64,000 nucleotides of DNA, from NCBI RefSeq assembly GCF_024623185.1, contig NZ_JANJZK010000007.1:1-64000 (forward strand). Direction: 5' to 3'. The number at the start of each line of letters is the position of its first letter. Within the stretch, counting starts at the first letter, position 1. Source of the stretch: Anaerofustis stercorihominis (lineage in GTDB: Bacteria > Bacillota > Clostridia > Eubacteriales > Anaerofustaceae). The translations under genes and the position numbers were made by a program. The notes below the pieces were generated by a model. That model ran no database searches. It was not told where the DNA came from and saw only the letters and a list, made by a program, of their open reading frames with translations. Of this stretch, positions 52,975 through 61,543 are shown in pieces.

Positions 52975-53415
52975 TTATTTTAACTCCAAATGAAGGATAG
53001 GGATGTGATTTCCCTGTTCGTCGTATTCATCTATTTTAAAGATTTTAAAACCCTGATGTTCATAAAATTCCAATGTTTTAGGATTTTGTTCGTTTACATC
53101 AACATATTTTACATTCAAATTATTTATGACATATTCAATTAATTTTTTTTCGTAACCTGTGCCTCTGCTGTTTACTTCTACAAATAACATTTATATTTTA
53201 TTATTTTCTATACCAATAAAACCTTTGATTTTATCATTATCTTTTATAATCAATAAATGTTGAATTTGCTTTAATGCTTCATTTACCATAGGATTTAAAT
53301 TTTTAATATCATCTTCTTTTAAAAATATATGTGTAACTTTAACATTATCTTTCCATAAATTAACTAAACAATTTAATTCTTCTTCTTTAATTTTATTTAT
53401 TTTTATTATATTTAT
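52975..53415 (-). pseudogene. GNAT acetyltransferase gene with internal stop and lost start
   Basis: Reading the minus strand, an open frame from about 53415 gives a GNAT N-terminal half ending IKGFIGIENNKI, then TAA at 53191-53193, then MLFVEVNSRGTGYEKKLIEY and a normal C-terminal end LELK. The stop sits where the family has an acidic residue, so a single substitution explains it. The acetyl-CoA loop reads RGTGYE with the last Gly lost. No ATG, GTG or TTG lies before the first half in this frame. The gene is probably dead; reinitiation at ATG 53190 would give only 71 residues. Confidence 0.75.
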
Positions 53416-53425
53416 TTACTTCTAC

Positions 53426-55129
53426 TTAATTTAAGCAAAAATATTCATTACCAAGTCTGACTTTATTTTGCTTTTTATTTTTTAATAAAATCGTTGTTTC
53501 TTTCTTTTCTTTTGTAATAGGGTTTATTGCAAATTTATACAGACTTATTTTTTTATAAAGTTCCTTGTTTGAAAGTTCATTATATTCATTTAAGTATAAT
53601 TCTCTGAAATCTTTGGATTTTAACATTTCAAAAACTTCTTCTTTGTTTAAAACTCCTATTTTTTCTATAAAATCTTTTTTTGGCTTTCTTATTTTGACAT
53701 AACTTAAATAATCGAAGCTTAATAAATTATAGGCAATTTCTTCATCGTATGATTTTAGAAAATCATATAAGATTTCATATAAATCATCTTTACTTATACT
53801 TCTTTTAAATAATTCATTTTTTATAAAATAATCTTTTAGCATTTCGTAAAAATCAAAAGGTGTATTTGCTATCCTATTTACAAAATATTCCAGTGTATTA
53901 TAAAAATTATTTGAGTTAAAATACCTGTCTACGAGGAATTCTATATTTTTCAAATTAGATATATCTTCATAACTTAACCATTTATTTGATAATATTTCAT
54001 ATGGTGTAAAATCATTATATTTTAAATCATAATCTTTCTTTTTCTTTTCCATCATTGTTCCGTGAAGGATCTTTAAAAACCCAAGCTGAAGCATATGGGG
54101 TTTCAAATTATAAGCAAAGTTAAAACTTTCTTTAAATGAATTTAAATCTTCATATGGAAGACCCGAAATAAGATCCAAGTGTATATGAACATTATCGTTC
54201 TTTAAGAGTTTTAGAACATTGATACCTATTTTTTCCGTATCCGTAGTTCTGTTTATTTCCTTAATAGTATATTCGTTTATAGACTGTAGTCCAATTTCCA
54301 GCTGGAACATATCGTTTGGAGCTCTTCCAAGCAGTTCGATTATTTCATCGTCAAGTAAATTTGCACAAACTTCAAAATGAAATTTTGTATTTCTGCTGTT
54401 TTTTAGTATAAATTTGATTATTTCTTTTGCTCGTTTATTGTCGGCATTGAATGTTCTGTCAATAAATTTGACCAAAGGTATATCATTATCTATAAAGAAC
54501 ATTATTTCTTCTTTTACTTTATCTAAATCTCTGAATCTCAGGCTTTTATCCAGCTCCGATAAACAGTAGCTGCAGTTATACGGGCATCCCCTTTGGCTTT
54601 CATAATATATGATTTTATTTTCAAATTCTTTCATATCTACATTTTTATAAGGAAATATGACTTTATTAAAGTCTATATGTTTTTTTATATAAGTGTAGTC
54701 TTTGGAATTTTTGTCAAATACATTTTCTATATTTATTTTTTCATTATTATTTAATCCGTCAAGCAGCTTATAAGTTATTTCTTCGCCTTCTCCCGCAGTT
54801 ATATAATCTATAAAGTCGTAGTTATCAAAGTAATTCTTTGCATTGAAACTTACTTCACTTCCTCCAAGAACGATTTTTGCATTTGTCGTTTTCTTTAGTG
54901 ACGAAGCAACTTTAAGAACGTACTCTATATTCCAAATATAAGAAGAAAATATGTAAACATCGCTTTTTTCATAGAATAGGTCTTCAATTACATTTTCCTC
55001 CAGCATATTTATATTATGTTGCTTTACATTTGCTTCAATTCCTTTTGGAATAGAGTTATTTAAAAGATAGTATACTGCTAAGTTTGTATGTGAATAGGCT
55101 GAGTTTATGCCTACTAAAGTTACTTTCAT
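53426..55129 (-). CDS. B12-binding radical SAM protein, DUF4080 family
   Basis: 567 residues. N-terminal cobalamin-binding-like domain (1-130; SAYSHTNLAVYYL, VLGGSEVSF), a radical SAM TIM barrel with the cluster motif CPYNCSYC about residue 184, and a C-terminal DUF4080 domain. The usual cobalamin DxHxxG motif is not evident, so the N-terminal domain may be structural. Substrate unknown. RBS GGGAG. The GNAT pseudogene follows directly on the same strand. Confidence 0.88.
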   Translation of the reverse strand: MKVTLVGINSAYSHTNLAVYYLLNNSIPKGIEANVKQHNINMLEENVIEDLFYEKSDVYIFSSYIWNIEYVLKVASSLKKTTNAKIVLGGSEVSFNAKNYFDNYDFIDYITAGEGEEITYKLLDGLNNNEKINIENVFDKNSKDYTYIKKHIDFNKVIFPYKNVDMKEFENKIIYYESQRGCPYNCSYCLSELDKSLRFRDLDKVKEEIMFFIDNDIPLVKFIDRTFNADNKRAKEIIKFILKNSRNTKFHFEVCANLLDDEIIELLGRAPNDMFQLEIGLQSINEYTIKEINRTTDTEKIGINVLKLLKNDNVHIHLDLISGLPYEDLNSFKESFNFAYNLKPHMLQLGFLKILHGTMMEKKKKDYDLKYNDFTPYEILSNKWLSYEDISNLKNIEFLVDRYFNSNNFYNTLEYFVNRIANTPFDFYEMLKDYFIKNELFKRSISKDDLYEILYDFLKSYDEEIAYNLLSFDYLSYVKIRKPKKDFIEKIGVLNKEEVFEMLKSKDFRELYLNEYNELSNKELYKKISLYKFAINPITKEKKETTILLKNKKQNKVRLGNEYFCLN

Positions 55130-55337
55130 ATTTTTCTCCCTAAGTAAAAAGTTATATTTAGAAGTATATCTTTTTAAATTAATAATTTAAAGGCTTTTAT
55201 TGATTTTAATTAATTTTTAGGTATAAATTAATAAGATTACCATTATGTATATACTTGGTTTAAAGATTTGTATGGTATAATATCTCATAAAAGAGTATGA
55301 TTATAAAGTTACATATTTTTTAATGAGAGGATTTTAT

Positions 55338-55721
55338 ATGAATAAGAAATTATATTATTTGTCACTGATACTATTACCTTTGTATTTGATTTTTGTTCTT
55401 CCTTACTTTGAAACAAAGTTGGATTATTATTATGATAGATTTTTAATGACAATGAAAGTAAGATATTGTATGGATATAATTGCCGGGATATTAGCTTCCA
55501 TTTTTATTTTTATAATTGTTAAATATTATAATGATTATAAAACTGATAAAATAAATAAAATTATTTTGCTGTCGTATATTATATTATTATTAGTTTTATG
55601 GGGACTAAGTATATTTATGGTTATTCATTATTTTTTTAGTCCTTATACATTGTTTTTTATTGTTACTTTATATTTATTTATGCTGTTTATTAAAGATAAT
55701 AAACAGGATAGTATTGAGTGA
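55338..55721 (+). CDS. Small membrane protein of unknown function
   Basis: 127 residues with about four membrane segments and Tyr/Lys-rich loops. ATG 55338 is preceded by AGAGG at 7 nt, which is better placed than ATG 55323. No family recognised and no neighbour offers a clue. Very AT-rich. Palindrome copy 5 lies 36 bp after the stop. Confidence 0.6.
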   Translation: MNKKLYYLSLILLPLYLIFVLPYFETKLDYYYDRFLMTMKVRYCMDIIAGILASIFIFIIVKYYNDYKTDKINKIILLSYIILLLVLWGLSIFMVIHYFFSPYTLFFIVTLYLFMLFIKDNKQDSIE

Positions 55722-55756
55722 TAAGTTGTATATGAAATTAAAAATTAGAAAAGTTA

Positions 55757-55793
55757 GGGGCGCGGAATCTGTGCAGCAGGCGTAGTGCCCCGA
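55757..55793 (+). repeat. Dispersed GC-rich palindrome, copy 5
   Basis: GGGGCGCGGAATCTG, TGCA, GCAGGCGTAGTGCCCC (55757-55791). It lies between convergent genes, 14 bp before the DUF554 terminator. The inner stem is one base shorter than in copies 1-4. Confidence 0.86.
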
Positions 55794-55806
55794 AGTGGTA
55801 TAAAAT

Positions 55807-55838
55807 AAAAAGAACCGATTTTTAAAGGTTCTTTTTTT
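55807..55838 (-). terminator. Terminator of the DUF554 gene
   Basis: Minus strand AAAGAACCTTT pairs with GGTTCTTT followed by TTATTTTA; the hairpin also has a T-run on the plus strand. Confidence 0.82.
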
Positions 55839-55839
55839 G

Positions 55840-56541
55840 TTAAAATATTAAAGCGTATATTATAGGTATCAAAAGCCCGGGCAGCATATTAAGTACTTTT
55901 ATTTCTTTTATCTTCATCAGATCCAGCCCTATACATACTACCATTGCATATCCCACCAAACATATATTGTTTACAAGTGCATCGGATAGATAAGGAGATA
56001 AATATATTCCAAGAAGAGTTATTGAACCCTGATAAACTCCCACACTTACACTGGAGAAAAACACCCCAAATCCCAGAGTGGCTGTAAATAAAATTGCAAT
56101 TACTCCGTCAAGTATGGACTTTGTATATAAAATAGTAGGGTCATTAAGAAGTCCGTCATTTAGTGCTCCGACAATCGCCATAGCTCCCGTACAAAATAAA
56201 ACAGAAGCGGGGATAAATCCGTCAGAAAATCCTCCAATGTCTAATTTTTTTTCAAAACTTTTTATCACTTTAGTTATTTTTGTATCGATATCTAAAAGTT
56301 CCCCGACCAGCGTACCTATTACAAGACTTATTACCAAGAGAAGTCCGCTGTTTGACTGAAGAGTACCATTTTTATTTATTGTTATACTGGAAGTAATAAT
56401 TCCCAAAATCCCTACTATAATAGTAGAAAGCCCCAATACATTTTTTATACTGAGTTCAATTTTGTCATCAACTATTTTTTTACCTACCATGCCTATGCTG
56501 CTGCCTATCAGTATCGCTATTATATTTACAATCGTCCCCAT
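55840..56541 (-). CDS. DUF554 family membrane protein
   Basis: 233 residues, six or seven membrane segments. GTIVNIIAILIGSSIGMVGK at the N-terminus, GTLVGELLDID and FCTGAMAIVGALNDG are family hallmarks. Putative transporter of unknown substrate. AGGAGA precedes the ATG. Confidence 0.9.
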   Translation of the reverse strand: MGTIVNIIAILIGSSIGMVGKKIVDDKIELSIKNVLGLSTIIVGILGIITSSITINKNGTLQSNSGLLLVISLVIGTLVGELLDIDTKITKVIKSFEKKLDIGGFSDGFIPASVLFCTGAMAIVGALNDGLLNDPTILYTKSILDGVIAILFTATLGFGVFFSSVSVGVYQGSITLLGIYLSPYLSDALVNNICLVGYAMVVCIGLDLMKIKEIKVLNMLPGLLIPIIYALIF

Positions 56542-56635
56542 ATCATTCTCCTTAAAAATTACATATGTATATATTACTATTAATTAATGAAATTTTCAAT
56601 AAAAGACTTTACCAGGGCTCACCAAAGAAGGTCAT

Positions 56636-56655
56636 TTCACATATTATAATGTGAA
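56636..56655 (+). promoter_or_regulatory. Perfect dyad over a -10-like sequence upstream of the ABC importer
   Basis: TTCACAT (56636-56642) and ATGTGAA (56649-56655) are perfect inverted arms around ATTATA; a TATAAT at 56645-56650 lies within. No good -35 at 17 bp. The dyad is a likely repressor site controlling the importer genes; no known riboswitch sequence is present. Confidence 0.55.
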
Positions 56656-56680
56656 TAATAATTTTAGGAGGGATTATATA

Positions 56681-57670
56681 TTGAAAAAACTTATAGCACT
56701 GGCTATCAGTGCGCTGATGTGTCTTACATGTTTTGTTGGCTGCGGAAAAAGTGAAGACCTTACAAAGGTCAAAGTGAGTGAAGTTGCTCGTTCTCTTTTC
56801 TACGCTCCGCAGTATGCGGCAATAAACAAAGGTTACTTCAAAGACGAAGGGCTCGACATCGAACTTACCACCGCTCAAGGTGCAGACAAAGTTACTGCGG
56901 CTGTTTTAAGCGGAGACAGCGATATCGGATTCTGCGGACCCGAAGCTACCATTTATGTTAAACAAGGCGGAGAAAAAGATTATCCTGTAAACTTTGCTCA
57001 AATAACAAAGAGAGACGGTTCTTTCTTGGTTGGAAGAAAAGATGATGCCAAATCATTCAAATATTCCGATTTAAAAGGAAAACATATCATAGCAGGCAGG
57101 GCAGGCGGTGTACCTGAAATGACTCTTGAATATGTTTTGAAGAAAAACGGTCTTGACCTCAAAAAAGATGTAAAAATGGATACTTCTATTCAGTTTGCTG
57201 CAATGGCAGGTACATTCGTCGGAGGTACGGGAGATTATGTAGCATTATTCGAACCTAGCGCAACGGAAGTTGAAGCTAATAAACAAGGTTATGTACTTAA
57301 ATCAATCGGAGAAGAAAGCGGTGAAGTCCCATATACTGTTTACAACGCTAAAAAGAGTTTCATAAAGGATAACCCTGAGATTATCCAGAAATTTACAAAT
57401 GCGGTTCAAAAAGGACTTGATTACGTTCAAACTGCAAGCAGCGAAGAAATAGCCGATCAAATCAAAGATTTCTTCCCTGATAACGATAAAGAAACACTGG
57501 TTAAAGTAATAGACAGATATAAAGACATAGATGCTTGGAAAGATACTCCGGTACTCACAAAAGATTCTTTTGACAGACTTCAGGAAATCATGAGCGAAGC
57601 GGGTCAATTGGATAAAAAAGCGGATTATAAAGATTTAGTAAACACTACATTTGCACAAAAAGCAAAATAG
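56681..57670 (+). CDS. ABC transporter substrate-binding lipoprotein (NMT1/SsuA type)
   Basis: 329 residues. Lipobox FVGC in the signal peptide, then an NMT1/THI5-like periplasmic-binding fold (KVSEVARSLFYAPQYAAINKGYFKDEGLDIELTT-type start, given as residues 30-63, and GGTGDYVALFEP about 190). Start is TTG 56681 with AGGAGGG 7 nt upstream; the frame before it is not signal-like. Substrates in the family include sulfonates, nitrate, bicarbonate and thiamine precursors; which one applies here is unclear. Confidence 0.9.
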   Translation: MKKLIALAISALMCLTCFVGCGKSEDLTKVKVSEVARSLFYAPQYAAINKGYFKDEGLDIELTTAQGADKVTAAVLSGDSDIGFCGPEATIYVKQGGEKDYPVNFAQITKRDGSFLVGRKDDAKSFKYSDLKGKHIIAGRAGGVPEMTLEYVLKKNGLDLKKDVKMDTSIQFAAMAGTFVGGTGDYVALFEPSATEVEANKQGYVLKSIGEESGEVPYTVYNAKKSFIKDNPEIIQKFTNAVQKGLDYVQTASSEEIADQIKDFFPDNDKETLVKVIDRYKDIDAWKDTPVLTKDSFDRLQEIMSEAGQLDKKADYKDLVNTTFAQKAK

Positions 57671-57689
57671 ATTATAAGGAGTAGATATT

Positions 57690-58451
57690 ATGAGAAAGCC
57701 TATAGTAGAAATTAATGATTTAGTTAAGAATTTTCATACTAAAAAAAGTGTAGTTACGGCAGTAGAAGGGTTTTCTCTAGATGTATATGAAGGTGAGTTT
57801 ATCGCACTCGTAGGACCTAGCGGGTGCGGAAAAAGTACAATTCTATCAATGCTTTCAGGATTGATCGAACCAAGCGGGGGCTACTTTGAATATAAAAAAG
57901 AAGATCCCAGTATTGGATATATGCTTCAGCAAGACCAGCTTTTTTCCTTTAGGACTATATTAGACAATGCTCTTTTGGGGCTTGAAATAAGGGGTAAGGG
58001 AAAAATAGATGATGAAGACAGAGAATATGTTTTGGGGCTTTTAAAGATGTATGGGCTTGAAAGTTTTATGCATGCATACCCAAGGCAGCTATCCGGAGGG
58101 ATGAGACAAAGAGTAGCTTTAATCAGAACACTTGCACTTAAACCAGATATACTATTATTAGATGAACCATTCTCGGCACTCGATTATCAGACAAGGCTTG
58201 CGGTAAGTGAGGATATAAGCCTCGCAATAAGAAAAAGCCATAAGACCGCTATCCTCGTCACTCATGATTTATCGGAGGCAATATCTTTGGCAGACAGGGT
58301 TATCGTTGTTTCTTCGAGACCCGCTAAAGTCAAAAATATATATGATATCAACCTTTCAATCGATTCTTTATCGCCCGTCGAAAGACGTAAGGCTAAAGAG
58401 TTTTCGGATTATTATGATAAGATTTGGAGGGATTTAGATGTGCATATATAA
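57690..58451 (+). CDS. ABC transporter ATP-binding protein (SsuB/TauB type)
   Basis: 253 residues. Walker A GPSGCGKST about residue 43, Q-loop LQQDQLF, signature LSGGMRQRVAL, Walker B ILLLDEPFSALD and switch His in VTHDLSEA. Taurine/sulfonate/nitrate importer branch. Ends 14 nt inside the next gene, so the two are coupled. Confidence 0.94.
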   Translation: MRKPIVEINDLVKNFHTKKSVVTAVEGFSLDVYEGEFIALVGPSGCGKSTILSMLSGLIEPSGGYFEYKKEDPSIGYMLQQDQLFSFRTILDNALLGLEIRGKGKIDDEDREYVLGLLKMYGLESFMHAYPRQLSGGMRQRVALIRTLALKPDILLLDEPFSALDYQTRLAVSEDISLAIRKSHKTAILVTHDLSEAISLADRVIVVSSRPAKVKNIYDINLSIDSLSPVERRKAKEFSDYYDKIWRDLDVHI

Positions 58452-59247
58452 TGAATTAAAAGAGAAAGAACATGAGCAGTTCCTAAGAAAACAGAAAAAG
58501 GAAAGGTTCATAGTTAGTTTTTCTAGGATAGGTATCCTGGTTTTATTTCTTGTTTTATGGGAAGCAGCAGCCAGACTTGGATGGATCAATCAATTTATTA
58601 CTTCCTCTCCAAGCAGAGTATTTGAAACTATAGTGGATTTAATAAAGACCCACAGTCTATATAACCACTTATTCGTAACGACATTCGAAACCGTCGCCGG
58701 ATTTACTCTCGGAACGGTGTTCGGGACCATAATAGCAATGATGCTATGGTGGAGCGAAAGGCTCGCAAAGATTTTGGATCCTTATTTGGTAGTGCTAAAC
58801 GCACTTCCTAAAGTAGCTCTCGGTCCTGTTATAATCGTATGGGCAGGAGCAGGAATGGGTTCTATTTTGATTATGACCCTTGCAATTTCCATAGTTGCTA
58901 CAATAATAGGAGTATATTCCGGATTTATGCAGGCAAGCGAAGAAAAGATAATTTTACTGAGGACATTCAATGCCAGTAAAATGCAGATTTTCACCAAAGC
59001 AGTTTTTCCTTCAAGCATAAAAAATATTATCAATGCTTTGAAGATAAATGTCGGTCTTTCATGGGTCGGCGTTATAATGGGTGAATTTCTTGTCAGCAAA
59101 GCGGGGCTCGGATATTTGATAGTATACGGTTCTCAGGTATTCAACCTTGACCTGGTAATGGCAGGAGTCGTTATATTATCTGTGGTTGCGGGACTTATGT
59201 ATTTCCTAGTTTCATATTTGGAGAAAAAAGTTGTGAAATATGATTAA
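58438..59247 (+). CDS. ABC transporter permease (SsuC/TauC type)
   Basis: 269 residues, six membrane segments. Binding-protein-dependent permease with the EAA-like loop about EKIILLRTFNASKMQIFTKAVFP (residues 162-184) that contacts the ATPase. ATG 58438 overlaps the end of the ATPase gene and has GGAGG 7 nt upstream. Completes a three-gene import system. Confidence 0.93.
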   Translation: MCIYNELKEKEHEQFLRKQKKERFIVSFSRIGILVLFLVLWEAAARLGWINQFITSSPSRVFETIVDLIKTHSLYNHLFVTTFETVAGFTLGTVFGTIIAMMLWWSERLAKILDPYLVVLNALPKVALGPVIIVWAGAGMGSILIMTLAISIVATIIGVYSGFMQASEEKIILLRTFNASKMQIFTKAVFPSSIKNIINALKINVGLSWVGVIMGEFLVSKAGLGYLIVYGSQVFNLDLVMAGVVILSVVAGLMYFLVSYLEKKVVKYD

Positions 59248-59323
59248 AAATATATTGAAAAATTTTCATGTTTCGTATATAATGTTAATAACTTAATACA
59301 AGTTTTGGAAGAGATTATAAGAG

Positions 59324-59375
59324 AAACCATAACACGAGCACATTGTAAATGTGTTATTATGTTATGGTTTTTTTA
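59324..59375 (+). terminator. Terminator of the ABC importer operon
   Basis: AAACCATAACA pairs perfectly with TGTTATGGTTT, enclosing a second hairpin (GCACATT/AATGTGT), followed by TTTTTAT. A long two-storey stem. Confidence 0.82.
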
Positions 59376-59415
59376 TATAATATACAGTAATTATATAAAG
59401 AGAGGTACATATAAT

Positions 59416-60486
59416 ATGGCTAATGTTACAATACTTGGCGCCGGTGCAATGGGCAGTGCCCTAACCACACCGCTTAGAAAGAACGGACACGATGTAAATT
59501 TATGGGGGACTCATCTTGATACTAAAATCATAGACCAGCTGAAAAAAGACGGGACTCATATTAAGCACAAATGCAAACTTGCTCAGGGGATAAATTATTT
59601 CTATAATGAAGAACTTGAGGAGGCTATGAAAGATGCCAACCTTGTTATCATGGGGATAACCAGTGACGGGCTTGCAAGTGTATTTAAAAAAACTATACCT
59701 TATTTAAAAGAAGGTATGGTAGTGGGAAGTGTGGCAAAAGGGTTTGAATATGATTTAAAAGATAAGGATAAAGTAATAATCCTTCCGGATATATTGGAAG
59801 AGCTGCTTCCAAAAAATTTAGCAGGTAAAATTCCTTTCGTCTTTGTAGGGGGACCTTGTAAGGCTGTTGAAGTCGTTTGGGAATGTCCTAACTCAGTGGA
59901 TTATGCAAGTAAGGACTTAGAAGCTGCAAAATATATGAGAAGCCTTCTGGTAACGGATAAATACAATGTAGGTATATCAAGTGATGTCATAGGACTTGAA
60001 ATCTGTGCGGCAATGAAGAATGCTTATTCTATAGGACTGGGTATGGCGGAAGGCTTTAAAGAACTCGACGGCAAACTTAACAATAACTGCAAAGCGGCAC
60101 TGTTTACTTTTGCGGTAGCTGAAATGGGTGTTCTTACAAAAGCAATGGGCGGAAGCTATTCTTCTGTTATCGGACAGCCGGGAGTAGGGGATTTGGAAAT
60201 CACATGTGAAGCGGGAAGAAACAGGATACTCGGAGAAGTGTGCGGGGGCGGAATGCCGGGAACGAAAGCCATAAAGAAAATGCGAGACGAAGATATAACC
60301 GTTGAAGGTTACAATGCAATAAAATTTGCATGGCAGCTAATTCCTCAGCTGGAAGAAAAGGGTGTTTTGGACAGAAGTAAACTTCCGTTCCTACAGGCCC
60401 TTTATGAAATACTTTTTGAAGATAAAAACGCATATGACACAATAGTCAAAGTCATGAATAAATGTACCGGATTTGATTACGAATAA
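59416..60486 (+). CDS. GpsA-like NAD(P)-dependent glycerol-3-phosphate/polyol-phosphate dehydrogenase
   Basis: 356 residues. Rossmann NAD-binding GAGAMGSAL at the start, GGPCKAVEVV where GpsA has GPSFAxE, the catalytic AAMKNAYSIGLG with conserved Lys-Asn, and PGVGDLEITC-AGRNR. It is clearly GpsA-superfamily but diverges at several family positions and is longer than typical. ATG 59416 fits the Rossmann start; the upstream frame to 59305 runs through the terminator hairpin. It is followed after 13 nt by an RpiB-type isomerase, which suggests a dedicated sugar- or polyol-phosphate pathway in place of phospholipid synthesis. Confidence 0.82.
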   Translation: MANVTILGAGAMGSALTTPLRKNGHDVNLWGTHLDTKIIDQLKKDGTHIKHKCKLAQGINYFYNEELEEAMKDANLVIMGITSDGLASVFKKTIPYLKEGMVVGSVAKGFEYDLKDKDKVIILPDILEELLPKNLAGKIPFVFVGGPCKAVEVVWECPNSVDYASKDLEAAKYMRSLLVTDKYNVGISSDVIGLEICAAMKNAYSIGLGMAEGFKELDGKLNNNCKAALFTFAVAEMGVLTKAMGGSYSSVIGQPGVGDLEITCEAGRNRILGEVCGGGMPGTKAIKKMRDEDITVEGYNAIKFAWQLIPQLEEKGVLDRSKLPFLQALYEILFEDKNAYDTIVKVMNKCTGFDYE

Positions 60487-60499
60487 AAGGAGAGATTAG

Positions 60500-60958
60500 A
60501 TGAAAAAAATAGCAGTAGGTGCCGACGCAGTCGGTTTACTTTTGAAAGATGAAATAGTATCTTATTTAAAAGATGAAGGATACGAAGTTACGGACCTTGG
60601 TGTAAAAGAAGAAAGCGACAAGACTTTCTATGCTAACGTTGCAGAAAAAGTCGCTTTGGCTGTAAGGGACGAAGATTACGACAGAGGTCTTTTGTTCTGC
60701 GGTACAGGGATTGGTATGAGTATTGCCGCAAATAAAGTTCCGGGAGTATTCGCTACTGTTTGCCATGACCCATATTCGGCGGAAAGGGCAAGCTTAAGCA
60801 ACAATGCTAAAATTATTACTATGGGATACAGGGTAATAGGAAAAGAAACTGCAAAGGTTGTTTTGAAACACTGGCTTGATAATGACTTTGTAGAGGGATG
60901 TAAGAGTCAAAGTAATGTGGATGAAGTAACAAAGCTTGACGAAAAATATAAAGGCTGA
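60500..60958 (+). CDS. rpiB: RpiB/LacAB family sugar-phosphate isomerase
   Basis: 152 residues. VGADAVGLLLKDEI at the N-terminus, catalytic Cys in LLFCGTGIGMSIAANK, and PYSAERASLSNNAKIITMGYRVIG. Known activities include ribose-5-phosphate, allose-6-phosphate, galactose-6-phosphate and erythrulose-phosphate isomerases; the sequence alone does not decide. AAGGAGAG upstream of ATG. Operon with the GpsA-like gene. Confidence 0.9.
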   Translation: MKKIAVGADAVGLLLKDEIVSYLKDEGYEVTDLGVKEESDKTFYANVAEKVALAVRDEDYDRGLLFCGTGIGMSIAANKVPGVFATVCHDPYSAERASLSNNAKIITMGYRVIGKETAKVVLKHWLDNDFVEGCKSQSNVDEVTKLDEKYKG

Positions 60959-60997
60959 TTATTTCCAAATAATTATATATGTTTACCATTTTTCCAT

Positions 60998-61030
60998 AAA
61001 AGGACCGCTTCAATATAAAGCGGTCCTTTT
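60998..61030. terminator. Bidirectional terminator
   Basis: AAAAGGACCGCTT pairs with AAGCGGTCCTTTT between rpiB and the convergent XRE gene. Confidence 0.86.
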
Positions 61031-61036
61031 ACATTT

Positions 61037-61273
61037 TTATATATCTTCGTATTCATTGAATATTGGGCTGTCAAAGAATTCTGATAATGGGATATTTAAG
61101 CCTAGACAAATATGATACACCGTTTTCAAACCCGGATTTTGACTCTTGCCTTTCTTTATACTGTAAATAGTTGATGGCGGCATACCACAAATATTTGCCA
61201 TCGAATTGATAGTCATATGATTTTCCTCGCATAATTCTTTGATTCTGTCTGTTACTGCTTTCCTTAAATTCAT
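61037..61273 (-). CDS. XRE-family helix-turn-helix regulator
   Basis: 78 residues. A Cro/C1-type helix-turn-helix covers residues 8-62 (IKELCEENHMTINSMANICGMP then STIYSIKKGKSQNP), with a short acidic tail. AAGGAGG precedes the ATG. Target unknown; a small solitary regulator upstream of a divergent DMT transporter, which it may control. Confidence 0.9.
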   Translation of the reverse strand: MNLRKAVTDRIKELCEENHMTINSMANICGMPPSTIYSIKKGKSQNPGLKTVYHICLGLNIPLSEFFDSPIFNEYEDI

Positions 61274-61543
61274 GAATAAATCCTCCTTAAAAATAATATT
61301 GATATCGAAGTTTGTATGTACATTTCTGGGATTGGAGGATATAAAAATATATCTATAATAATAGTATTTTTTACGACAGAATGTGTGTGATATATCGCAA
61401 ACTTAACAAATTATTACTATTTTTTTAAGAAAAATCAATTTATAATCTATTTTATTTCTAAATATTCGGTTAAATTTGTATTTTGGTTTCATTTACGGTA
61501 TTATTAATGATATTTGAAAAAAATAAATATAGAGAGAAACAAA

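Noticed and set aside
56542-56680. Possible TPP riboswitch upstream of the NMT1-type importer
   Set aside because: No CTGAGA or ACCTGATCTGG-type conserved segments; only a short dyad is present.
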